The notes under the pieces are model-generated. The model saw nothing but the letters and a program-made list of their open reading frames with translations. It ran no database searches and was not told the origin of the DNA. The position numbers were made by a program, and so were the translations under genes. Positions 6,487-12,641 of a DNA stretch of 16,090 bases are shown here, piece after piece. Where the stretch lies: positions 19,979 to 36,068 of the forward strand of contig DDGE01000052.1 in NCBI GenBank assembly GCA_002337545.1, read 5' to 3'. Origin of the DNA: Phycisphaerales bacterium UBA1910 (GTDB lineage: Bacteria > Planctomycetota > Phycisphaerae > Phycisphaerales > UBA1924). The stretch's first letter is position 1, and each line of letters opens with the position of its first letter.

Positions 6487-7731
6487 TCAGCCGCCATTGA
6501 ACAGCTGAAGGAATACGGATACATCGAAGAAGTTGAGGGTGCCGTTGGGCTGCAGATCAACGAAGCAGTTGTTGTCAACGCCGATACGGGCAACATTCTC
6601 GCTGGTGCCCAGATCGTTGCGTGCCACAACCTTGACCCAGTACGCCCCGGCGAGCAAATCGCTCGAACTGGTTGTAAACTCGAGGTCCGTGGTGGTCTGC
6701 GAAACGACGATATCACTAAATGCCTCATCGTTCGCGAAGACGACCTCGTACTCAATCGCATTGAGCGACTGCGACCAGCTCAACGGGACAACTGAAGAGT
6801 CGTTGAACTGCTCGATGCTGAGATTGAAGGGGCTCGGGGGCTCGACGGGCTCGCCGCCCTCACCCGCGACCTGAATGTTGTCCACCGCCCACCACCAGTC
6901 GTTGGTCGCGTCGAACATCTCGAACTGAATCTGCAGCGTGCTTGCGCCGGAGGGGTTTTCGATCGAGATATCAACGGACTCATTCGTCGCGTCCGGGTGG
7001 AAATCCGGCGAGGTCGAATCGGACTCAAAGAGCAGGACCTGTGTGAACGGGCCGCCGTCGAACGAAACATTCACGGCCGCCTTCTGGGTGTCTTCAGGGC
7101 GCCAGCTCGAATCGAATCGGATGATCACCGTGTTCTCGGTCACACCGGCGATGTTGATCTCGGGGGAGGTGAAGCTCGTGTTGAACACGCCCGTCGAGTC
7201 AGGGTCGATCCCAAACGGATCGTAATCATCCCATTCGTCCGGATCGGCAACCAGAACGCGTCCTTCGCCCTTCGTGAAGTCTTCACGAAGCTGCAAATCA
7301 GCGGATAGCCAGAAATCCTTGGCAGCTACCGTCCAGCCCTGCCATTCAGCACAGCCAACACCCGGCTGCGCCGCGGTCGAGCCTCCAACCCCGTCCCAGT
7401 CGTAACCGAAAAGCTGCGTCCAGCCGTTGTAGCTCCATGTCCCATCGAAGGCGGTGTTCATGAAATCACCACAATCCACGGTGGCCGGAACCGGCGGCTC
7501 GCCACATTCGGTGTTGATGTTCGCACCACCACAGATGACACCGTCACCCAGGAACGCTTCAAGCACACAGTCCGGGGTACCAACCTGGACACCCTCTTCC
7601 TGGTTCACCGTGAGCGGGAAAGATTCGAAGTCTTCCGAAAACAGCGTCACCAGCGGGTCGCCGGCGACGGCCGATCCTGCGGCAGCGCCCAGAAGCGCCA
7701 GCAGAACCGCTTGATTCGTCTTGATTGCCAT
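6487..7731 (-). CDS. Secreted DWWWAIDN-module protein with dockerin-like tail lacking the terminal Cys
   Basis: ATG 7731 was chosen because GGAG lies 7 nt upstream (7739-7742) and a proper signal peptide starts there (1-23, AVAG); the frame is open up to 7851 but that extension is not signal-like. The 414-residue protein has one DWWWAIDN module (28-290) enlarged by a cysteine-containing insert (Cys 55, 67, 76, 87), an FN3-like domain (about 300-387; 'EAFSDIVVS', 'GAYWVKVVARND') and one degenerate dockerin half repeat, 'DLQPNGTLNFFDVSVFLQLF', ending NGG. The calcium-loop D-x-N-x-D of its paralogue is changed to D-x-Q-x-N. The stop TGA falls exactly where relatives have the conserved Cys. No enzyme domain is seen. 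It is the first gene of the minus-strand cluster. Role unknown; surface binding or structure is likely. Confidence 0.85.
   Translation of the reverse strand: MAIKTNQAVLLALLGAAAGSAVAGDPLVTLFSEDFESFPLTVNQEEGVQVGTPDCVLEAFLGDGVICGGANINTECGEPPVPATVDCGDFMNTAFDGTWSYNGWTQLFGYDWDGVGGSTAAQPGVGCAEWQGWTVAAKDFWLSADLQLREDFTKGEGRVLVADPDEWDDYDPFGIDPDSTGVFNTSFTSPEINIAGVTENTVIIRFDSSWRPEDTQKAAVNVSFDGGPFTQVLLFESDSTSPDFHPDATNESVDISIENPSGASTLQIQFEMFDATNDWWWAVDNIQVAGEGGEPVEPPSPFNLSIEQFNDSSVVPLSWSQSLNAIEYEVVFANDEAFSDIVVSQTTTDLEFTTSSSDLLAGAYWVKVVARNDLGTSENVARIGVDNNCFVDLQPNGTLNFFDVSVFLQLFNGG
6862..7650 (-). repeat. DWWWAIDN module, copy 4 (residues 28-290 of the 7731-6487 protein)
   Basis: Landmarks are 'EDFESFPLTV', 'CAEWQGW', 'DFWLSADLQLREDF', 'VADPDEWDD', 'DSSWRPEDTQ', 'SFDGG', 'FHPDATNE' and 'TNDWWWAVDNI'. 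It is the longest copy because of an N-terminal cysteine-rich insert. T-E-W of the other copies is A-E-W here. Confidence 0.8.
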
Positions 7732-7738
7732 GTGTGAT

Positions 7739-7742
7739 CTCC
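7739..7742 (-). promoter_or_regulatory. Ribosome binding site fixing the start at 7731
   Basis: GGAG on the minus strand with a 7-nt spacer to ATG 7731. It supports the start that gives a clean signal peptide over the 40-residue upstream extension. Confidence 0.65.
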
Positions 7743-8120
7743 AGTCTCCAGTAGCAGAATCGCATCGGCGCACCGTACTCAGTGCCCAGACCGACACGTT
7801 TGTGCGCTGACCATACACACTGAAATCTGAAATACATGACGAGCATGACACGAATCTGAGTCATTAACACCAATTTGACTTCCCCATTGCGCAACGGCAA
7901 TATGGCGAGCGATTTCTCTTAATATCATTCTTTTTATAAGGTTTCACATGGCCCGTCCCTACCCCCTTGATTTCAGTATCATGCCCCGCCAATCCGCTGC
8001 GGTCGCGATCGAATCACCACGGCCAATCATCTCAATTCACTGAAATATCAGCCAATTTCACAATTTCAACTAGGTCTCATATCAATCGCCACAGCCACAG
8101 CCAATCGACTTATCCACAAA

Positions 8121-8144
8121 CAGCCGGCAATAAAACACCGGCTG
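8121..8144 (+). promoter_or_regulatory. Perfect 7-bp inverted repeat in the leader of the LamG-phosphoesterase gene
   Basis: CAGCCGG (8121-8127) and CCGGCTG (8138-8144) flank a 10-nt loop, ending 30 nt before the ATG at 8175. It could be an RNA stem in the leader or an operator for a dimeric regulator. There is no T run, so it is not a terminator. Confidence 0.35.
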
Positions 8145-8174
8145 CACACCAGCACCAGCTCACGGAAATCAACC

Positions 8175-10052
8175 ATGAACCATCTTCATATTGTGTTAAC
8201 ATCCATGTCTTGCGCGCTCGCCGCAACTGCAGCACACGCACACCCCGCAGCAAAGCACAGCGAAGACCGCTTTGTTTTCGGTGCAGAGTTCGATCGCGAT
8301 CATGTCCACACAGACGCCGTGCATGCTGTGAGCGGCCACCATCTCCGCACCATAGGCACCAGCACCATCACAACCGATGCGCTCGGAGATTCTCTCGAAC
8401 TCCTCGGCCCCGGATTAGACGGCCAAGGCGCGTATGTTCTTGTTGCCGAATCGGTTGAGCAGTTTGATGATCTACCCACACACGAGCTGACCGTTACTTC
8501 ATGGGTCCGCATCGACGAACCCACACGCTGGGGAGGGATCCTTTCCGCCGTAAGCGACAACGGGGATCGCGAAAAGGGATGGGTGCTCGGCTACGACCAT
8601 GATTCATTCACATTCGGGATTTCCACCACCGGTGCCGACGACGGTGATGGCGCACTCACCTATCTTGATGGCAGAACCGCAATCGAGACCGGTCACTGGT
8701 ACATGGTCACTGCAACCTTCGACGGAGAAACAGCCCGCCTCTATGTGAACGGCAAGCTCGATGCGGAAACGACCGACCAACACGGCGAAGTTCTCTACGA
8801 GCAGCAGACCCCGATCGCAGTGGGCGCATACGTCGATTCCAATGAGCTGCACACAATGCAAGGACGGATCCGTAATGTCTACCTCTTTGATGAAGCCATC
8901 ACATCTGAACAGATCACCGAGGAGTTTGAGCGAAACAGCGTGATCGCTGAAATCGAACCGGAATCAGAGATCCAACTGCAATGGACCGTCGAGCCTTTTC
9001 TTTGCTACGCAACTCAGCGATCGATTTCAGTGGTTTGCGAGTTACCCGTCCCCGCCGAAGTCACGCTCAGATATCGGCCAGCCGTCGGAGATATACGCGA
9101 GATTCACTCTTCAGAGAAGAGCGGCATCCACACCATCCGCATCGAAGGTCTGGAACCCGGAGAACCGTATTACTACGAGGTTATCGCCGAGTCATCAGAG
9201 GGCAAACGAGTACAGACCGACCCCATGTCTTTCCAGACCGCCGTTGAGCGGGGCAAGGCGTTCACCTTCGTCATGATCGGCGACACACAGTCAAACCCCG
9301 ATGTCGTCAAGAGAGTTTCGGACATCGCATGGTCGCACCGACCCAACTTTGTGTCAATCGCGGGAGATCTCGTGACCACCGGCACAAACAAGTCGCACTG
9401 GACCCACCACTTCTTCCCGAACATGCGTCCCCTGATCAATCGCGTGCCCTTATTCCCGATCCTGGGCAACCACGAGAAGAATGCCCGTCATTACTACGAG
9501 TACATGGACCTACCCGATCCAGAGTACTACTACAGCTTCAGCTATGGCGACGCGGACTACTTTATGCTCGATTCGGAGAAGCCGATGGGCCCCGGATCGG
9601 AGCAGTATCTCTGGCTCGATGATAAGCTCGCCAGCTCCGACGCACGCTGGAAATTCGTCGTGCACCATCGCCCGCCTTACAGTTCAGACGAGAACGACCA
9701 CGGTAACTCATGGCTCGGCCCTACTACCCTCGGTGACCTGAACCCGCGCCAGATGGTGCCGCTCTACGAGAAGTACGGTGTGGACATCGTCTTCAACGGG
9801 CATGTCCATGTATATGAGCGAACTTTCCCGCTCCGTGATGGCCAGGCCGTCGAGCACAACGGGGTCATCTATATGACCATCGGCGGTGGCGGAGGTGGTC
9901 TGGAAGACTTCACCCCGTTCAACCCTTGGTTCGGCAGCAAGAAGGTCAGCACGCACCACATCTGCTATGTCGAGATCGTTGGTGGACACCTGCGTATGCA
10001 GGCGATCGACGATCAAGGACGGCTCTTCGATCAGATCGAGATCAGGAAATAA
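8175..10052 (+). CDS. Secreted LamG-domain metallophosphoesterase (purple acid phosphatase-like)
   Basis: This 625-residue exported protein has a signal peptide (about 1-22, AHA|HP), a concanavalin/LamG-type jelly-roll domain (about 60-253, with 'VTSWVRID', 'HWYMVTATFDG' and 'RLYVNGKL'), an FN3-like purple acid phosphatase N-terminal domain (about 265-356, 'GLEPGEPYYYEV') and a metallophosphoesterase domain (about 362-550). Motifs are 'IGDTQS' (D370), 'AGDL' (396-399), 'GNHE' (431-434), 'VHHRPPY' (496-502) and 'NGHVHVYER' (541-549). As in the 3828-667 enzyme, Gln replaces the His of D-x-H and there is no Tyr after GDL. It lacks DWWWAIDN modules and a dockerin tail, so it is probably freely secreted or periplasmic; LamG may bind glycans. 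The ATG has a weak GGA-type ribosome site. Its stop is 4 nt from the convergent PLC-like gene. Phosphoesterase call firm, substrate unknown. Confidence 0.92.
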   Translation: MNHLHIVLTSMSCALAATAAHAHPAAKHSEDRFVFGAEFDRDHVHTDAVHAVSGHHLRTIGTSTITTDALGDSLELLGPGLDGQGAYVLVAESVEQFDDLPTHELTVTSWVRIDEPTRWGGILSAVSDNGDREKGWVLGYDHDSFTFGISTTGADDGDGALTYLDGRTAIETGHWYMVTATFDGETARLYVNGKLDAETTDQHGEVLYEQQTPIAVGAYVDSNELHTMQGRIRNVYLFDEAITSEQITEEFERNSVIAEIEPESEIQLQWTVEPFLCYATQRSISVVCELPVPAEVTLRYRPAVGDIREIHSSEKSGIHTIRIEGLEPGEPYYYEVIAESSEGKRVQTDPMSFQTAVERGKAFTFVMIGDTQSNPDVVKRVSDIAWSHRPNFVSIAGDLVTTGTNKSHWTHHFFPNMRPLINRVPLFPILGNHEKNARHYYEYMDLPDPEYYYSFSYGDADYFMLDSEKPMGPGSEQYLWLDDKLASSDARWKFVVHHRPPYSSDENDHGNSWLGPTTLGDLNPRQMVPLYEKYGVDIVFNGHVHVYERTFPLRDGQAVEHNGVIYMTIGGGGGGLEDFTPFNPWFGSKKVSTHHICYVEIVGGHLRMQAIDDQGRLFDQIEIRK

Positions 10053-10056
10053 TCTG

Positions 10057-11079
10057 CTACTCGTTGAGCGACTCCCGGAAGTCAGCAAAGTGCTGATACT
10101 GATCGGTCGCGATCAGATCGACACCCGCCTCCAGCTGGGCCTTCCAGCGGATCTGTGCGGCCTCGATAGAGCCGGTGTTGTATCCGCCGCTGTACCCGAA
10201 GAGCGCGCCATCTGCCTTGGTGTGCCCATTGATCGTGTAAAAACGGATGAAATAGCCCAGCTTGTGCGCGTGATCGACGAGAGCACGCAAACGCTCGGTT
10301 TCCTCCGGTTCCCATTTGCCCGCCCCGTTCGCTCCGCCGGCCTCGACAACATGCCATGAGTTGTTCCACCAGCGGTGGAAGTTGTCTGCGGGCGTATCAA
10401 TCATCGTAACTGGCGGGAACTCGACACGAGCATGCCGTTTTTCTTCTTCACTCATCCCACTTGTGTCAGGGCCCCTCGCTTGACGACGCCCGAACGCTAG
10501 GATCGGCTCACCGAGATCTCGCTCATCGTGGAATACCCGGCGCTGGTTCAGCGTACCCGTGAGGATGACCATAATGGGGCCAGCTTCCAGATCCTGGCGA
10601 TTGGAAATGGATGATCCACGCGGGGCGGTTGTCAGCCAATCCTGGTACTGCTGCAGTGTCTGGTGGATCGATTCGATATGCGCGGGGTGGTTGTTCTTGA
10701 TGTCCAGATCGAGCACGACGAGCGGCCAGCGATCTCGCTCACCGGGGTCGCTCTGTGCACGCGAGATCGATTCCTCGACATCCGCACGCACACGCTCGAA
10801 GAAGTACTTGGCGAGCGATGGCTCGTTGCCGTCGAAAGGTCTGTTGTGCGCCACGATCGAAGACGGTATCCCGTCGCCATCGTGATCGGCCCAGCATAAA
10901 TCCTGCTCAATTGAGATCGGGAATCCCGTTGCCAGCGCACGATCAATCCGATCAGACCACAAGCCAGCGTACGGATAACAGTTGTGTGCGCTCAGAAGCG
11001 ATCGCTGGCCAGGCTCGTACCCACCAATCGCACCAGGTGTGACTCCAGCGATGACAAGCCCGATCCAGATCCTGCGCAT
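10057..11079 (-). CDS. Secreted PI-PLC / glycerophosphodiester phosphodiesterase-superfamily protein (AIM6-like)
   Basis: ATG 11079 was chosen because GGAGGAG lies 3 nt upstream (11083-11089) and a signal peptide starts there (MRRIWIGLVIAGVTPGAIGG); the frame is open to 11190 but that extension has no signal character. The 340-residue TIM-barrel-type protein shows 'LLSAHNCYPY' (H32), 'SIEQDLCWADHDGDG' (E58, D60) and 'IVAHNRPF' (H78), in the order of the first His, metal acids and second His of the PI-PLC/GDPD superfamily. 'LVVLDLDIKNN' follows at about 120-130, with the family-typical 'GVDLIATDQ' close near the C-terminus. Such enzymes cleave phosphodiester head groups from lipids or glycerophosphodiesters. 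It reads away from pbfA across a 97-nt gap and converges on the LamG-phosphoesterase. Superfamily firm; lipase versus diesterase cannot be decided. Confidence 0.82.
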   Translation of the reverse strand: MRRIWIGLVIAGVTPGAIGGYEPGQRSLLSAHNCYPYAGLWSDRIDRALATGFPISIEQDLCWADHDGDGIPSSIVAHNRPFDGNEPSLAKYFFERVRADVEESISRAQSDPGERDRWPLVVLDLDIKNNHPAHIESIHQTLQQYQDWLTTAPRGSSISNRQDLEAGPIMVILTGTLNQRRVFHDERDLGEPILAFGRRQARGPDTSGMSEEEKRHARVEFPPVTMIDTPADNFHRWWNNSWHVVEAGGANGAGKWEPEETERLRALVDHAHKLGYFIRFYTINGHTKADGALFGYSGGYNTGSIEAAQIRWKAQLEAGVDLIATDQYQHFADFRESLNE

Positions 11080-11176
11080 CGACTCCTCCAATACAGGTGT
11101 GTGAAGATTGTGCTCACGACCACAGGGCGTTCGCTTGGACAGGTACCATATCCGATCTGAGCAATGGAGCAAACCG
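11080..11176. promoter_or_regulatory. Divergent 97-nt promoter region between the PLC-like gene and pbfA
   Basis: Both genes must be transcribed outward from this short gap, so they are candidates for shared regulation. A TTGGAC -35-like hexamer and CATATC are visible on the plus strand but not at good spacing, so no promoter is assigned. GGAG at 11166-11169, 7 nt before ATG 11177, is the pbfA ribosome site and decides that start over the in-frame ATG at 11108. Confidence 0.45.
11083..11089 (-). promoter_or_regulatory. Ribosome binding site fixing the PLC-like start
   Basis: GGAGGAG on the minus strand, 3 nt from ATG 11079. It is the strongest Shine-Dalgarno in the window and rules against the longer upstream start at 11190. 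Confidence 0.7.
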
Positions 11177-12505
11177 ATGCCGCGGATCACTGAGGGCGAT
11201 CAGAACTTGAGTCTTGAGCGTGCGCACTGGCAGGATGCCTCGCCTGCAAACGAAACGCTGCAGCGCGATACCGCGTTGTACTACCACCAGGTTCTTTCGA
11301 CGCCCTGCCTTGATCAGATTGTGCGTGCGGAAGGGCCGTACATCTTTACCGCATCTGAACGCAAGCTTCTCGATTTCCATGGCAACTCGGTCCACCAGCT
11401 TGGGTTTGGGCACCCCAGCGTTGTGCGGGCGATCGAAGCGCAGATGCGAGCGCTCCCCTACTGCACGCGTCGCTACACGAACGATGCGGCCGTCGAACTC
11501 GCCGAGATCCTCGTCTCTAGCGCACCCGGTGCCCTGCGAAACAATGCCCGCGTGCTGCTCACACCGAGCGGGTCGGCGGCTGTTGGGATCGCCATCAAAG
11601 TCGCCCGGGCCTGCACCGGACGATACAAGACCGTTGCGTTCCACGATGCCTTTCACGGCGCCACGCTCGATGCCGCGTCGCTGAGCGGGCAAGACCTCTT
11701 TCACCGCGGCATGGGCCCGATGATGCCGGGCGTGATGCATGCCTCACCGCCATCTCACCCGGACTGCCCGTCCTGTGCGCACTCGATGTGCAATGACGCC
11801 TGTGCCGAGCCGATTGAGGCACTTCTGCGCAAGCACGATGTTGCTGCGGTCATTGCTGAGCCCATCCGGGCCACCACCGTTCGGGCCGCACCACGATCAT
11901 ACTGGTCCCGTGTTCGCTCCGCGTGTGAGGCCACTGGCACGATGCTCATCTTCGATGAGATCCCCACCGGGCTTGGCCGCTCGGGCATGCTCTGGGCGAC
12001 GGAGCACACCGGAGTCACACCGGATTTGATGGTCATCGGCAAGGGGCTCGGCGGAGGGATCTTCCCACAAGCCGCTGTCATTGGGCGTCAGGAACTCAAC
12101 GACTCGGGCCCAACGCCCGTGCGAGAACTCGCACTCGGTCATTACACGCACGAGAAATCCCCGGTCGGTTCAGCCGCGGCCATCGCGACCCTGAGAACAG
12201 TTCTCGATGAGCGTCTTGCCCAGCGGGCACATGAACTCGGGTGTGCGTGGCGTGAGACATACGAGGCAGAGTTCAACTCGATGGGCTGCGTCCGTGCTGT
12301 GCGTCAGATCGGGCTCATGCTCGCGGTCGAGTTGAAGGACCCTGAGCACGCAGATCGGGTCATGTACGAGGGGCTCCGCAACGGCCTGAGCTTCAAAGTC
12401 GGCGGCGGGAAAACCCTTGTCCTGTTCCCGCCGTTGAATATCGAGCAACACCTTCTCGATGATGCGACCCGGATCGTCATCGATGCGATCGCGGCGACCG
12501 CTTGA
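11177..12505 (+). CDS. pbfA: PbfA-type (R)-1-hydroxy-2-aminoethylphosphonate ammonia-lyase (class III PLP enzyme)
   Basis: This 442-residue protein has a class III aminotransferase fold with PLP Lys289 in 'VIGKGLGGGIFP', cofactor Asp260 in 'LIFDEIPTGLGRSG' and a phosphate loop at 'TPSGSAAVG' (129-137). The N-terminal 'EGDQNLSLERA.W', 'STPCLDQIVRAEG', 'LDFHGNSVHQLGFGHP' and later 'ALGHYTHEKSPVGSAAA' match the PbfA branch as I know it, rather than ornithine, GABA or AGXT2-like transaminases. Characterised PbfA enzymes eliminate ammonia from (R)-1-hydroxy-2-aminoethylphosphonate to give phosphonoacetaldehyde in the cytoplasm. A cysteine group (C197, C200, C205, C209) sits mid-protein. No signal peptide is seen. 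It heads the operon that continues with a PHP hydrolase, a phosphonatase-like HAD and a FAD oxidoreductase, which fits strongly. A related phosphonate-amine transaminase is the main alternative. Confidence 0.88.
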   Translation: MPRITEGDQNLSLERAHWQDASPANETLQRDTALYYHQVLSTPCLDQIVRAEGPYIFTASERKLLDFHGNSVHQLGFGHPSVVRAIEAQMRALPYCTRRYTNDAAVELAEILVSSAPGALRNNARVLLTPSGSAAVGIAIKVARACTGRYKTVAFHDAFHGATLDAASLSGQDLFHRGMGPMMPGVMHASPPSHPDCPSCAHSMCNDACAEPIEALLRKHDVAAVIAEPIRATTVRAAPRSYWSRVRSACEATGTMLIFDEIPTGLGRSGMLWATEHTGVTPDLMVIGKGLGGGIFPQAAVIGRQELNDSGPTPVRELALGHYTHEKSPVGSAAAIATLRTVLDERLAQRAHELGCAWRETYEAEFNSMGCVRAVRQIGLMLAVELKDPEHADRVMYEGLRNGLSFKVGGGKTLVLFPPLNIEQHLLDDATRIVIDAIAATA

Positions 12506-12641
12506 TCTTCGAGGACAAAGCTTCACTCGATCTTTGCACGCTCCGGGATGACCTTCTACGCGTGCGGGATACCGTGCATCTACACGACGCACTCAGCCGA
12601 TCCCATGAATCGTTCCATGCTCGGCGCTCAGTGAGAGAATC

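Larger units (their letters stand above)
7732..8174. other. 443-nt intergenic region between divergent secreted-protein genes
   Basis: No credible gene is seen. The stretch is visibly more AT-rich than its neighbours, especially 7911-7950, and should hold the promoters of both the minus-strand cluster and the plus-strand LamG-phosphoesterase. Visible elements are a TATAAG -10-like hexamer on the plus strand (7935-7940, no good -35); a CATGAC direct repeat with 9-nt period (7835-7849); a TGAAATCTGAAAT direct repeat (7821-7833); and an inverted repeat at 8121-8144. None identifies a known regulator. A leader of over 200 nt for the plus gene would follow if transcription starts near 7948. Confidence 0.5.

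Noticed and set aside
6487..6489. Selenocysteine at the TGA ending the 7731-6487 protein
   Set aside because: The TGA replaces a conserved Cys, but readthrough would add a 26-codon unrelated tail instead of the usual one-residue end, and only a weak 5-bp stem is seen downstream. A natural stop or point mutation is simpler.
7835..7849. Pho box upstream of the minus-strand cluster
   Set aside because: The half-sites repeat every 9 nt instead of 11 and only part of each matches, so it is kept as an unassigned direct repeat.
7732..7851. 40-residue N-terminal extension of the 7731-6487 protein
   Set aside because: It has no signal-peptide character and lies before a good GGAG and a typical signal peptide at 7731.
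11114..11740. A 208-codon minus-strand frame opposite the start of pbfA
   Set aside because: It is antisense to conserved PbfA motifs, has no supporting homology or ribosome site, and would run from inside pbfA into the divergent promoter region.
12506..12641. Terminator or promoter between pbfA and the CehA-type gene
   Set aside because: No stable hairpin with T run and no convincing hexamer pair were found in the 136 nt, so a break in the operon is not claimed.
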